Shown piece after piece: positions 43,685-53,460 of a DNA stretch of 64,000 bases. A program made the translations under genes and the position numbers. The notes below the pieces were generated by a model that was not told the origin of the DNA, searched no databases, and saw only the letters and a list, made by a program, of their open reading frames with translations. This DNA comes from an uncultured Aggregatibacter sp. (lineage in GTDB: Bacteria; Pseudomonadota; Gammaproteobacteria; Enterobacterales; Pasteurellaceae): positions 40,246 through 104,245 of the forward strand of contig NZ_CABFLM010000060.1 in NCBI RefSeq assembly GCF_901873365.1, given 5' to 3'. Each line of letters starts with the position of its first letter. Position 1 is the first letter of the stretch.

Positions 43685-45169
43685 TTACTGAACATAGTGT
43701 TTTAACACGTTCCAGTCAATATAACTTAAATTTGCCGCTTTGTCATAACCGTAAATATCTGGCAACGTATGCACTTGGTCTTTATCAACCCAGGCGGTGA
43801 CGTAATATAAAAACACCGGATTGTCAGATTTGATGCTGGCAGATGTTGTTTTTCGGCTTTTCAGCACATTTTGTTTTCGTTCATCGGTCCAACCGGCTTC
43901 TTTCAATAAAATAGTTGCCAACTGATCGGACTTCTCAACACGCACGCAGCCAGAACTTAAATCCCGTTTTTTATTGGCAAATAAATTACGTTTTGGCGTG
44001 TCATGCAAATAAATGGCATCAGAACTTGGCATATTAAATTTGTAGTTCCCCAACGCACTGTTGTCGCTTGGTGCCTGACGTAAATGATATGGGAATTTAT
44101 TCGCTGTCATATTTTCCCAATCAATTGTGTAAGGATCGATGGTATTGCCTTTGCTATCAATAATCGTATAACCATTACGATAAATGTAGCTCGGATCTTT
44201 TCGTACTTTTGGAATAATATCCTCGTTAATTAAACGCGTTGGCGCATTCCATGGTGGGTTGACAACCACATTGCTTAAACGGCTAAACATGACCGGCGTT
44301 TTACGCTCGGGTTTCCCCACAATCACGCGAGAGGTTAATACCGCTTCGCCGTTACGATAATAGGTGAGCTGATAACTTGGAATATTAACAAAGATCCCAT
44401 TTTCAAATGCCGGCAGAATTCGTAAACGTTGTGCATTAATTGCGAAACGGTGTAATTCGGTTGTTTTATTTTTTTCTACCCCTTTTGCAATGAGCGCCTT
44501 CACGCGATCCAATGTCTGTTGAAACAAAGGATTATTACTGGAGAGGTTTTTAACAAATGCCAAATGATCGTTATTTTTGACCGCACTTAACCACGCAGCA
44601 ATCTGATTTTCATCGGGTTTACCGGCTTTATAACTATTTTCTGAATACAACCATTTTTGCGCCGAACGTTGTACGTTGTTGGCATAATATAAATAGTCTA
44701 AAAACGCATCGGTTAACAAAATATCTTCGATTAATGCACCATTGCCCGCAATACGATGCGCTGCATTGAGTGCTTCGGCGGAACGTTTGGAAATTCCTGC
44801 GGCAACCATCAGCGCATAATCATGGAGAAATTGTTGTTTCGCCTGAACATCCGTCCAAAGTGGGGCGAAATTATTTTCGGCATAAATTTTTGCAATGAGC
44901 GATTTAAATTGCAGCGGAGTCTCGCCAATATGTTCAGCTAACGCCTGTTCTGCTTGCTGTTGTTTTTCCTCTGCCAAGCGCGCCTCTTCCGCACGCGTTT
45001 CAAGCGCAAGCTGTTGCGTGGCTAAACCGGCATCATTTTTATCAAGCGCCATCAGCGAGTTTTGTGCAAATTGTAAGCCGACCATTGCCGGCGTGTTGGC
45101 CTGAAGCAAGCCACTGTACGACAACATCCCAAGAAAAAAGAGGCTTGGCTTAACGCATTTCCGATTCAT
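43685..45169 (-). CDS. ldtD: L,D-transpeptidase (LdtD/YcbB type)
   Basis: Forms 3-3 crosslinks in peptidoglycan. The 494-residue protein is shorter than E. coli LdtD (615). Signal peptide ends near LLQA-NT; a Glu/Gln-rich coiled coil (about 50-75) precedes the scaffold domain; the catalytic domain holds YLHDTP (His389) and SSGCVR (Cys408). The peptidoglycan-binding insertion of the E. coli enzyme is not evident, explaining the length. First of ldtD-mepK-ycbL. Confidence 0.9.
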   Translation of the reverse strand: MNRKCVKPSLFFLGMLSYSGLLQANTPAMVGLQFAQNSLMALDKNDAGLATQQLALETRAEEARLAEEKQQQAEQALAEHIGETPLQFKSLIAKIYAENNFAPLWTDVQAKQQFLHDYALMVAAGISKRSAEALNAAHRIAGNGALIEDILLTDAFLDYLYYANNVQRSAQKWLYSENSYKAGKPDENQIAAWLSAVKNNDHLAFVKNLSSNNPLFQQTLDRVKALIAKGVEKNKTTELHRFAINAQRLRILPAFENGIFVNIPSYQLTYYRNGEAVLTSRVIVGKPERKTPVMFSRLSNVVVNPPWNAPTRLINEDIIPKVRKDPSYIYRNGYTIIDSKGNTIDPYTIDWENMTANKFPYHLRQAPSDNSALGNYKFNMPSSDAIYLHDTPKRNLFANKKRDLSSGCVRVEKSDQLATILLKEAGWTDERKQNVLKSRKTTSASIKSDNPVFLYYVTAWVDKDQVHTLPDIYGYDKAANLSYIDWNVLKHYVQ

Positions 45170-45289
45170 TCTTAACGATTCCTAAAATAAATAACAATAA
45201 TCACCACACATTGTGGTACAAAAAAACGCCTTATTCTAACAAAACATCGCGTGCGAAGGAATGCTTTACCTGCGCCTTTACACTTTTTC

Positions 45290-46528
45290 TCATGTTCTGC
45301 TCAATGTCATGATAGCCACAATGACATTCACCGCATCTTTCATGCCTTCAAGCGTAATCAATTCATGCTTACTGTGAAAGTTATACCCGCCGGTGAAAAG
45401 ATTTGGGCAAGCTAATCCTTTTTCCGCTAACCAAGCGCCATCGGTACCGCCACGAATGACTTTGTGATTTGGCGTAATTCCGCAGTGTTTCATGGCAAGA
45501 TCCGCTAATTCGATAGATTGCGGCACGTTTTTTACCGTTTCGTACATATTTTTATAGCTATCGGTCAGCACCAGTTCAATCGGTTTTAGTAGGCGTTTTT
45601 GCTGATTAAATTGAGCCACTAAATCACGAATAAACTGTTTCCGCTTTTCAAATTCTGTTCCATCAAAATCACGAATGAGATAATGCAGCTCTGCTTTTTC
45701 AATGTCGCCGGAAAAATGATTTAAATGGAAAAAGCCTTCTCGCTGAGCCGTGTTTTCAGGAGTTTCTGCCTGCGGAAAAGCGTGCTGAAATTCACAAGCC
45801 ATGGCTAAGGCGTTAATCAGTTTATTTTTTGCCGAACCGGGGTGAATATGGCGTCCGTAAAATATGACTTTGGCAGAGGCAGCATTAAAGTTTTCATATT
45901 CCAATTCCCCCACGGCGCCACCGTCAATGGTATAAGCCCAATCGCATGGGAAATCCTCAAAAGGGAAAAATTGCATACCCAGCCCGATTTCCTCATCCGG
46001 CGTGAAGGCAACTCGAATATTGCCATGAGGGAGATTTTCTGTTTTTATGCGATAAAGTGCGGTCATAATTTCTGCAATTCCGGCTTTATTGTCTGCGCCC
46101 AACAAGGTATTTCCATCCGTCACAATCAGGGTTTTACCAATGAATTGATGTAAGAAAGGATAATGGACGGGACTGAGAAATTCCTCGCCGACACCTAACG
46201 CAATATCGCCACCTCGATAATTTTCAATCACTTCAGGCTGCACGTTTTTGCCACTGCAATCAGGCGACGTATCTAAATGGGAAATGAAGCCAATCGTTGG
46301 CGCATTGGAATCCACGTTAGCCGGTAAATATGCCGTGAGAACACCGTGTTGACTCAACACAATGTCTTGCAACCCTAATGCCACCAGTTCCTGTTGCAGG
46401 TGTTTGGCAAGGGCAAGTTGACCGGCAGAACTCGGCGAAGTTTTTGCGCCTGGTTTAGATTGGGTGTCATACGTTACATAATTTAAAAAACGTTCCAATA
46501 CAGGTTCTTGAGAGAATAAATCTTGCAT
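45290..46528 (-). CDS. pepT: Peptidase T (aminotripeptidase)
   Basis: Zinc exopeptidase of the M20 family removing N-terminal residues from tripeptides. The 412-residue protein has GFISHLDTSPD (first metal His and Asp), LLGADNKAGIAEIM (bridging Asp), FTPDEEIGLGMQFF (catalytic Glu), and the C-terminal RGGTDGAWLAEKGL and GGYNFHSKHE ligands. Monocistronic, separated from ldtD by 120 bp. Confidence 0.96.
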   Translation of the reverse strand: MQDLFSQEPVLERFLNYVTYDTQSKPGAKTSPSSAGQLALAKHLQQELVALGLQDIVLSQHGVLTAYLPANVDSNAPTIGFISHLDTSPDCSGKNVQPEVIENYRGGDIALGVGEEFLSPVHYPFLHQFIGKTLIVTDGNTLLGADNKAGIAEIMTALYRIKTENLPHGNIRVAFTPDEEIGLGMQFFPFEDFPCDWAYTIDGGAVGELEYENFNAASAKVIFYGRHIHPGSAKNKLINALAMACEFQHAFPQAETPENTAQREGFFHLNHFSGDIEKAELHYLIRDFDGTEFEKRKQFIRDLVAQFNQQKRLLKPIELVLTDSYKNMYETVKNVPQSIELADLAMKHCGITPNHKVIRGGTDGAWLAEKGLACPNLFTGGYNFHSKHELITLEGMKDAVNVIVAIMTLSRT

Positions 46529-46814
46529 GCGTGATGTTCTTCTTTTTTATTTTTACTAACAGAAACCAAGTCGTGTGTTTATTGGGGCATCAATGGCATA
46601 AAGCACCGGCAATAAACACCTTTCGCTTTCTATTTTAAAGTGGTCCACGCCACCACGCAAAACCTTTACATCGCACAATACTTAAGTAGATGTAGGATAA
46701 ACCAAAATCACAGGAAAGCAGCACCATTATGTACTGCGCCCTATTGCCTTTTCATTGAGAAAAAACCGGCTTTCCGCTACAATACGCCACTATTTTTATT
46801 CACGTAAACAGACT

Positions 46815-47399
46815 ATGTCAGAAATTAAGTTAATTGTTGGGCTTGGCAATCCCGGCGATAAATATGCAGACACCCGCCACAATGCCGGAGAATGGTTAAT
46901 TGCGCGTTTAGCACGGCGGTTTAATGTCACATTAAATGTAGAAAATAAGTTTTTCGGGAATGTGGGTAAAACGCTGATAAACGGCAAAGAAATCCGTTTT
47001 TTGGTGCCGACAACCTTTATGAATTTAAGTGGCAAAGCGGTTGGCGTATTGGCGAATTTTTATCGTATCAAACCCGAAGAAATTTTAGTCCTGCATGATG
47101 AGTTAGATTTACCGCCCGGCAGCGTTAAACTGAAATTAGGCGGTGGACATGGCGGGCACAACGGCTTAAAAGACATTGTTGCCGCATTGGGCAATAACAA
47201 CAATTTTTACCGTCTGCGCATTGGGATCGGTCACCCGGGACACCGTGATTTAGTGGCAGGTTATGTGTTAAACAAACCGTCACCCAGTGAGCGTGAAGCA
47301 CTGGAAAAAGCCCTGGATGAAGCGGCAAATTGTGTGGAACTGCTTTTCAAAGACGGCATCGTCAAAGCCACTAATCGACTAAATGGCTTTAAAATTTAA
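46815..47399 (+). CDS. pth: Peptidyl-tRNA hydrolase
   Basis: Releases tRNA from prematurely terminated peptidyl-tRNA. The 194-residue protein begins MSEIKLIVGLGNPGDKYADTRHNAGEW, with catalytic His22, the substrate Asn (FMNLSGKAV), and GHGGHNGLKDI. The ORF is open upstream to 46755, but the conserved head fixes ATG 46815. It is followed by ychF, the common pth-ychF pairing, with an uptake-signal inverted repeat in the 67-bp gap. Confidence 0.97.
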   Translation: MSEIKLIVGLGNPGDKYADTRHNAGEWLIARLARRFNVTLNVENKFFGNVGKTLINGKEIRFLVPTTFMNLSGKAVGVLANFYRIKPEEILVLHDELDLPPGSVKLKLGGGHGGHNGLKDIVAALGNNNNFYRLRIGIGHPGHRDLVAGYVLNKPSPSEREALEKALDEAANCVELLFKDGIVKATNRLNGFKI

Positions 47400-47401
47400 C
47401 C

Positions 47402-47446
47402 GAAAAGTGCGGTCAAAAAACACGGTAAATTTCAACCGCACTTTTC
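47402..47446 (+). repeat. Inverted pair of uptake signals between pth and ychF
   Basis: 12-bp perfect arms GAAAAGTGCGGT / ACCGCACTTTTC (47402-47413, 47435-47446) with a 21-nt loop. No T-tract follows directly, so termination may be partial and ychF readthrough is possible. Confidence 0.75.
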
Positions 47447-47466
47447 TTCACCAATAAGGAAAAATT

Positions 47467-48558
47467 ATGGGATTCAAATGTGGTATCGTGGGTCTGCCAA
47501 ATGTGGGCAAATCCACTCTTTTCAACGCCTTAACCAAAGCCGGCATTGAAGCAGCAAACTATCCGTTTTGCACCATTGAGCCAAATACCGGTGTGGTGCC
47601 AATGCCGGATCCGCGTTTAGACGCCTTAGCAGAAATCGTCAAACCTGAACGCGTATTACCCACCACCATGGAATTTGTGGATATCGCAGGTTTGGTTGCC
47701 GGCGCGAGTAAAGGTGAGGGCTTGGGTAACAAATTCCTTGCCAATATTCGTGAAACCGATGCTATCGGCCATGTCGTACGTTGTTTTGAAAACGATGATA
47801 TCGTACACGTTGCGGGCAAAATCGATCCGTTAAACGATATTGAAACCATCAACACCGAACTGGCGTTAGCCGATCTAGACAGCTGCGAACGTGCGATTCA
47901 ACGTTTACAAAAACGTGCCAAAGGCGGCGATAAAGACGCGAAATTCGAACTTTCCGTGATGGAAAAAATCTTACCGGTACTTTCTGAAGCGGGCATGATT
48001 CGTTCCGTGCCGTTGGACAAAGACGAATTACTAGCAATCAAAAGCTACAATTTCTTAACCTTAAAACCGACCATGTACATTGCCAACGTGAATGAAGACG
48101 GTTTTGAAAATAACCCATACCTCGACAAAGTACGCGAATTTGCCGAAAAAGAAGGCTCTGTCGTAGTGCCAGTATGTGCCGCAATTGAAGCGGAAATCGC
48201 TGAACTGGATGATGATGAAAAACTTGAGTTCTTACAAGATCTCGGCATTGAAGAGCCGGGCTTAAACCGTGTCATTCGTGCAGGCTACGCGCTTTTAAAC
48301 TTACAAACTTACTTTACCGCCGGTGTAAAAGAAGTGCGCGCATGGACGATTCCTGTGGGTGCTACTGCACCGAAAGCGGCTGCCGTGATCCATACTGACT
48401 TTGAAAAAGGCTTTATCCGCGCTGAAGTCATTGCCTATGAAGATTTCATCCAATTCAAAGGCGAAAACGGCGCTAAAGATGCCGGTAAATGGCGTTTGGA
48501 AGGGAAAGACTACATCGTACAAGACGGCGATGTGATGCACTTCCGCTTCAACGTGTAA
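47467..48558 (+). CDS. ychF: Redox-regulated ATPase YchF (OLA1 family)
   Basis: Obg-like P-loop protein that hydrolyses ATP and binds the ribosome. The 363-residue protein has CGIVGLPNVGKSTLFNALT (Walker A), the DIAGLVAGASKGEGLGNKFL switch region, a coiled-coil insert (about 130-160), NVNEDG as NxxE in place of NKxD (the basis of ATP preference), and the C-terminal TGS domain (WTIPVGATAPKAAAVIHTDFEKGFIRAEV, read in parts). Terminated by an uptake-signal hairpin. Confidence 0.97.
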   Translation: MGFKCGIVGLPNVGKSTLFNALTKAGIEAANYPFCTIEPNTGVVPMPDPRLDALAEIVKPERVLPTTMEFVDIAGLVAGASKGEGLGNKFLANIRETDAIGHVVRCFENDDIVHVAGKIDPLNDIETINTELALADLDSCERAIQRLQKRAKGGDKDAKFELSVMEKILPVLSEAGMIRSVPLDKDELLAIKSYNFLTLKPTMYIANVNEDGFENNPYLDKVREFAEKEGSVVVPVCAAIEAEIAELDDDEKLEFLQDLGIEEPGLNRVIRAGYALLNLQTYFTAGVKEVRAWTIPVGATAPKAAAVIHTDFEKGFIRAEVIAYEDFIQFKGENGAKDAGKWRLEGKDYIVQDGDVMHFRFNV

Positions 48559-48576
48559 AACAATCTAGAAATGAAC

Positions 48577-48607
48577 CGCACTTTAAGCAACTAAAGTGCG
48601 ATTTTTT
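48577..48607 (+). terminator. Terminator of ychF from inverted uptake-signal cores
   Basis: Stem CGCACTTTA / TAAAGTGCG (9 bp, 6-nt loop) followed by ATTTTTT. Convergent with the DUF1294 gene. Confidence 0.8.
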
Positions 48608-48881
48608 ATCCCTTATAAAGAAAATAACAGGTCGGAAAGACAAGCCACAAGATTGCGCTGATGATCACCGTCAAGCTGAAATACCAGCGTTGCGTTTTAT
48701 GGCGAAAATGTTGCCTGCCTAAATGAATCCCGATAAACCCACCCAGCAAGCTCAATAGCAATAATGTACGCTCAGGAATGCGCCATTGTTGACGGATGGC
48801 GCGTTGTTTATCTTGCCACATCAAAAAATAAGCGGCGATATTCACCGCCGCTAATACTATGACCCAAAGTGAAATGGGCAT
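48606..48881 (-). CDS. DUF1294 small membrane protein
   Basis: A 91-residue protein with three hydrophobic helices. Matches the DUF1294 pattern: MWQDKQRA, RIPERTLLLLSLLGGFIGIHLGRQHFRHKT (read as WRIPE, LSLLGG, FRHKT). Function of the family is unknown; some larger members carry an N-terminal cold-shock domain, absent here. Its start overlaps the glyA stop by 1 nt, so it is expressed with glyA. Confidence 0.82.
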   Translation of the reverse strand: MPISLWVIVLAAVNIAAYFLMWQDKQRAIRQQWRIPERTLLLLSLLGGFIGIHLGRQHFRHKTQRWYFSLTVIISAILWLVFPTCYFLYKG

Positions 48882-50143
48882 TAAGCGTAAACCGGAAGAC
48901 GTTTACAGATTGCCAATACTTTTTCTTTCGTCGCAGCAATCACTTGTTCTTCATTGTCTTTACCGAGTGCGTCTAACACATCACACATCCAGCCGGCAAG
49001 TTCACGACAGTCTTGTTCGTTAAAGCCACGACGGGTAACGGAAGGCGTCCCCACACGAATACCGGAAGTCACAAAGGGTTTTTGTGGATCATTCGGTACG
49101 GAGTTTTTATTCACGGTAATGTTTGCTTTACCAAGTGCTGCATCCGCTGCTTTACCGGTTAAACCTTGTTGAACTAAATCTACCAAGAACAAGTGATTTT
49201 CGGTACTGTTTGACACCACTTTGTAACCGCGTTGTTTAAACACCTCCACCATGGCTTTTGCATTTTTCAAGACATTTTGTTGGTAGATTTTGTATGCCGG
49301 CTCTAATGCTTCTTTGAAGCACACTGCTTTTGCTGCAATGATATGAACTAATGGACCACCTTGACCTGCCGGGAAGACAGCAGATTGAAGTTTTTTATAC
49401 ATCTCTTCATCGCCGCTGGCAGATAAAATTAAACCGCCACGTGGACCACCTAAGGTTTTATGGGTTGTTGTTGTAACAACATGGGCATACGGAAGTGGGT
49501 TCGGATAGACACCCGCGGCAATTAAACCGGCAACGTGCGCCATATCCACGAATAAATAGGCGCCTACTTCATCTGCGATTTCACGCATTTTTTTCCAATC
49601 AACCACTTGAGAATAAGCAGAGAAACCGCCCACAATCATTTTTGGTTTCACTTCATGAGCTTGTTTACGCAAAGCATCGTAGTCAATCAAACCTTCATCA
49701 GTAATGCCATATTGTTCTGCATGATAGATTTTACCGGAGAAACTCACGGAAGCACCGTGGGTTAAGTGACCACCATGTGCTAAGCTCATGCCTAAAATGG
49801 TGTCGCCCGGATTCAATAATGCCATATAAACGGCCGCATTCGCCTGTGAACCGGAGTGCGGTTGCACGTTCACATAATCTGCGCCAAATAATTCTTTCGC
49901 ACGATCAATCGCCAACTGTTCCACAATGTCAGCGTACTCACAACCACCATAATAGCGTTTGCCGGGATAGCCTTCCGCATATTTATTGGTAAATTGAGAA
50001 CCTTGCGCTTGCATTACGCGCGGGCTGGCATAGTTTTCAGAAGCGATTAATTCAATATGTTCTTCTTGACGACGATTCTCATCTTGAATGGCTTGCCATA
50101 AAACCGGATCGTAATCAGCGATGTTCATGCTCTTTTTAAACAT
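48881..50143 (-). CDS. glyA: Serine hydroxymethyltransferase
   Basis: PLP enzyme converting serine and THF to glycine and methylene-THF, the main one-carbon source for purines and methionine. The 420-residue protein has IELIASENYASPRVMQAQGS, YAEGYPGKRYYGGCEYAD, VQPHSGSQANAAVY, the PLP-lysine motif VVTTTTHKTLGGPRGG (Lys near 231), and TSGIRVGTPSVTRRGF. RBS region is GAGGAAAAC. No PurR box was seen in its leader, unlike purH and purL in this window. Confidence 0.98.
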   Translation of the reverse strand: MFKKSMNIADYDPVLWQAIQDENRRQEEHIELIASENYASPRVMQAQGSQFTNKYAEGYPGKRYYGGCEYADIVEQLAIDRAKELFGADYVNVQPHSGSQANAAVYMALLNPGDTILGMSLAHGGHLTHGASVSFSGKIYHAEQYGITDEGLIDYDALRKQAHEVKPKMIVGGFSAYSQVVDWKKMREIADEVGAYLFVDMAHVAGLIAAGVYPNPLPYAHVVTTTTHKTLGGPRGGLILSASGDEEMYKKLQSAVFPAGQGGPLVHIIAAKAVCFKEALEPAYKIYQQNVLKNAKAMVEVFKQRGYKVVSNSTENHLFLVDLVQQGLTGKAADAALGKANITVNKNSVPNDPQKPFVTSGIRVGTPSVTRRGFNEQDCRELAGWMCDVLDALGKDNEEQVIAATKEKVLAICKRLPVYA

Positions 50144-50258
50144 TGTGTTTTCCTCGTTGTTTGAATTATTTGTGTATAGTTTACCTGTTTACAGGCAAAA
50201 ACTTAACCAAAAATTTCGACCATATTTTTCATTATTACAATGAAAAACATTCATTTAT

Positions 50259-50828
50259 CTAAATCGAACCTTTTTCTTTCACTAATTTTTCAATTAATTT
50301 AACTTCTTTTGTTTTCTCACCAGCACCAAGTTTGCGGCATTGGCTGGTTTCTTTCGTATAAGTATTAAAATTTGTCATCCTTGTTGGGCTTTTCATTTTA
50401 ATCTTCATATCCAAATGATCACCACAACGATCACAGGGTGAAACAAATTCCTTCTCATAGTCTTTAAATTCTGGAACTTGCTCTATGATTTTCGCGACTT
50501 GTGGCGAATAGGCGGTTTTAAATAGACGAACGGTAAAATCATAACTCAATTTACCATCACCTGCCTGCCATTTGGCTTTGGCTTGCAATAAATAACGCAT
50601 CCAGCCTTATTTTGTATCAATCTGAGAGATACCACGCATCAGCACGGTTTGATCCGCTCGATAAGTGACATAATCAAAATGCTCAACGGGTAAAGGGGCT
50701 TTTGCAGCAGGTTTAACATGGCAAATCTAATCGCCCACCAACGCTTTTTCCTGTTCAGTTTGCTGATGTGCCGTTGCACATCCCGATAGCAATACGGCGA
50801 CAAAACTACCCAATATTAATTTTCTCAT
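50259..50828 (-). pseudogene. Decayed lipoprotein gene with two in-frame stops
   Basis: Translating from ATG 50828 in one frame gives a lipoprotein signal (MRKLILGSFVAVLLSGCATA, lipobox LSGC) and then TAG at codon 34 (50727-50729). The frame resumes with 39 open codons to a TAA at codon 74 (50607-50609). It then continues to the end as a 113-codon stretch with two CxxC-like Cys pairs (CDRCG and a later Cys). No frameshift is needed, so decay is recent and by point mutation. A good RBS (AAGGAG) precedes the start. The protein family is not one I can name. The intact form would be about 189 residues. Confidence 0.85.
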
Positions 50829-50893
50829 GAGATACTCCTTTTATTGACAGTAGGGATAACGTTGATCACAACACAAAATAGGGAAATTTTCGT

Positions 50894-52117
50894 TTAATCA
50901 GGAATGTGTAAAAGGCGGCAGTTGCATAAATCATCACTCTCAAATTCTGATATTTCACCTGCAACCTTATTCGGAATGGGAAATAAACGCACAGTGAGTG
51001 GTTTATTTAAGCGAAATGCCATCGTTCCTGTGTCGCGCATAATAGCTGCTATGCTTTCTGCCTTAACATTTCCTGCCACAGGAACCGTGTCTAAACCGAT
51101 ACCACATACAGCGCTATAAGTCAGTAAAGCACGGATATCAAAATAGTGTTTTTGTGTACCTTCGGCTAAACCTAAATCTTCTGTCACCGCCAACATTAAT
51201 CCAGAAAACCCAACTAATGGCACACGTTGGATTGATTTAAACACTTTTGTCAGTAGCGCAGAAACCTCTACTGAACCAGCCGCACCAAAATAGGGCAATC
51301 CCATTAATTCATAAATTTTTGTCATGGATGAACAATTTTTAGATGGTGCCGCCGAACTATCAATGCCTGCAAATTCAAATTCACCTGATAATTTGACCGC
51401 ACTTAACATCTCTAATACTTGATCTACATGATATTGCAGAGCTTGCGACATAGCCTGATAACAATCAGCATAAAATTGATTATGAGGCGATTTTGGTACA
51501 GATTTTAATACTTCTACCAATAGATCCGGTGTTTCTAAACCAATGACAAAACTGTTTGGTAAATGACTTAGATGATAACCGGCGGGGAAATAAGGAATAA
51601 ATGGCTTGCAGTTAAAATTCACAGTAAAGTTAAAATTGCCTTCGCCACGTGGTGTGATATTTGCAATTCGTTGTACCGCATAAACAGATTGCTCAATAAG
51701 TTCATTATCTAACACGCCATTTTCATCTAATGGTACATTGACACAAGCATTACACAAGTCGCCATAAGCCGCGATTAACTCTGGCAATAAAGTAATTTCC
51801 TCTGTATTTCTGGCCGCACCAATTGCAAATCGAAGACGAATTCCACTTTCATTAAATTTATTCAATAATTCCGTTAAATACTGCAAATCTGCTTTTGCTG
51901 TCTGCAAATTGGTTAAATCCAAATATTCACCAAAAGGATTGGTAATCACTCGAATCGATTGCAAGGTATAACCTGCTTTCTGCACAGCAGGTAATAACAA
52001 ATCCACATCACGTTTCACCAAATAAAGGGCGTCTTCCCATTGCGTTTTATCTTTATGTAGCGTCAGAAAAAAACTGATTGTGCGAAAACGACATAATTCC
52101 TTATTTTTATAATCCAT
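50894..52117 (-). CDS. DUF711 (UPF0210) family protein
   Basis: About 407 residues. The DUF711 group is fairly well conserved, related by fold to glycyl-radical-like barrels, and of unknown role. Features: VITNPFGEYL, GAARNTEEI, NFTVNFNCKPFIPYFPAGYH, FAGIDSSAAPS, GLPYFGAAGSVEVSALLTKVF (in part), and VCGIGLDTVPV near the end. The usual ACT-domain partner gene is not adjacent. ATG 52117 after AAGG is preferred to ATG 52132. It lies 24 bp downstream of purD and may be transcribed with it. Confidence 0.82.
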   Translation of the reverse strand: MDYKNKELCRFRTISFFLTLHKDKTQWEDALYLVKRDVDLLLPAVQKAGYTLQSIRVITNPFGEYLDLTNLQTAKADLQYLTELLNKFNESGIRLRFAIGAARNTEEITLLPELIAAYGDLCNACVNVPLDENGVLDNELIEQSVYAVQRIANITPRGEGNFNFTVNFNCKPFIPYFPAGYHLSHLPNSFVIGLETPDLLVEVLKSVPKSPHNQFYADCYQAMSQALQYHVDQVLEMLSAVKLSGEFEFAGIDSSAAPSKNCSSMTKIYELMGLPYFGAAGSVEVSALLTKVFKSIQRVPLVGFSGLMLAVTEDLGLAEGTQKHYFDIRALLTYSAVCGIGLDTVPVAGNVKAESIAAIMRDTGTMAFRLNKPLTVRLFPIPNKVAGEISEFESDDLCNCRLLHIPD

Positions 52118-52141
52118 TCGACACCTTAACATTTAATGTAG

Positions 52142-53431
52142 TTATTTTTGCTGCTCACGTTCAACAGCACGATAGCCAATATCTCGACGATAAAAACGTC
52201 CCGTCCATTGAATTTGTTCAGCGAGTTTTAAGGCTTTTTGTTGTGCTTCAAAGACGCTTTCACCCAATGCGGTCACACAAAGCACGCGGCCACCGTTGGT
52301 GACTAACTTGCCCGCTTTTGCTTCTACGCCCGCCAAGAAAACTTTCTCATTTTCGACCGCACTTTGAGGCAAACCGCTGATTTCATCACCTTTGCGATAA
52401 TCTCCCGGATAACCTTCTGCTGCTAATACGATACCTAAAGAAGCCTTCGGGTTCCACTGCGATTTCACTTCGTCTAATTTGCCATCACAGGCTTTAAGAC
52501 AAAGTTCCACCAAATCCGATTCCAAACGCAACATGATCGGTTGGGTTTCCGGATCACCGAAACGGCAGTTAAATTCGATCACTTTCGGCTGACCATTTGG
52601 CATGATCATCAAACCGGCATACAAGAAACCGGTGTAAACATTGCCTTCTGCCGCCATGCCGTTGACCGTTGGATAGATCACTTCACGCATCACGCGCGCA
52701 TGAATTTCAGGTGTCACCACAGGCGCAGGAGAATAAGCCCCCATGCCGCCAGTGTTCAAGCCCGTGTCTTTTTCGCCTACACGTTTGTGATCTTGACTGG
52801 TCGCCATAGGCTCGACGTTTTTGCCATCCACCATGACGATAAAGCTCGCCTCTTCGCCATCTAAAAATTCTTCAATGACCACTCGACTACCGGCTTCACC
52901 AAAGGCATTTCCGGAAAGCATATCGCGCACCGCGTCTTCCGCTTCTTGCAACGTCATCGCCACAATCACGCCTTTGCCTGCCGCCAAGCCATCCGCTTTA
53001 ACGACAATGGGTGCACCTTTTTCACGCAAATAAGCCAATGCCGGTTCAACTTCGGTGAAGTTTTGATATTCCGCTGTTGGGATTTTATGACGGGCTAAAA
53101 AATCTTTGGTAAAGGCTTTTGAACCTTCCAATTGCGCCGCCGCTTGCGTAGGACCAAAAATTTTCAATCCGGCCGCTCGAAACGCATCCACCACGCCAAT
53201 CACAAGTGGCGCTTCAGGCCCCACGATCGTTAAACCAATGTGGTTATCTTGGGCAAATTTAACCAACGCAGGAACATCCGTTGCACTGATATTCACGTTC
53301 TCAACCTTTTGTTCTAACGCCGTCCCCGCATTGCCCGGTGCAACGAAAATTTTATCTGCCAATGGAGATTGCGCCGCTTTCCAAGCCAGAGCGTGTTCAC
53401 GACCGCCGTTTCCGATGATGAGGATATTCAT
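52142..53431 (-). CDS. purD: Phosphoribosylamine-glycine ligase (GAR synthetase)
   Basis: Second step of purine synthesis, joining glycine to phosphoribosylamine with ATP. The 429-residue ATP-grasp protein reads MNILIIGNGGREHALAWKAAQSP at the N-terminal domain, VVKADGLAAGKGVIVA (ATP-grasp), EASFIVMVDG, DTGLNTGGMGAYSPAP, and EFNCRFGDPETQPIM (metal ligands). The ORF is open to 53476, but the family head is at 53431. It follows purH with a 183-bp gap filled by REP-like hairpins, the common purH-purD order. Confidence 0.97.
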   Translation of the reverse strand: MNILIIGNGGREHALAWKAAQSPLADKIFVAPGNAGTALEQKVENVNISATDVPALVKFAQDNHIGLTIVGPEAPLVIGVVDAFRAAGLKIFGPTQAAAQLEGSKAFTKDFLARHKIPTAEYQNFTEVEPALAYLREKGAPIVVKADGLAAGKGVIVAMTLQEAEDAVRDMLSGNAFGEAGSRVVIEEFLDGEEASFIVMVDGKNVEPMATSQDHKRVGEKDTGLNTGGMGAYSPAPVVTPEIHARVMREVIYPTVNGMAAEGNVYTGFLYAGLMIMPNGQPKVIEFNCRFGDPETQPIMLRLESDLVELCLKACDGKLDEVKSQWNPKASLGIVLAAEGYPGDYRKGDEISGLPQSAVENEKVFLAGVEAKAGKLVTNGGRVLCVTALGESVFEAQQKALKLAEQIQWTGRFYRRDIGYRAVEREQQK

Positions 53432-53460
53432 GTTGTAGTCCTTGTGTCTTTTGGAATTTA

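Noticed and set aside
50607..50729. Possible recoding (selenocysteine) of the stops in the lipoprotein gene, given selAB nearby
   Set aside because: The stops are TAG and TAA, not TGA, so Sec insertion does not apply.
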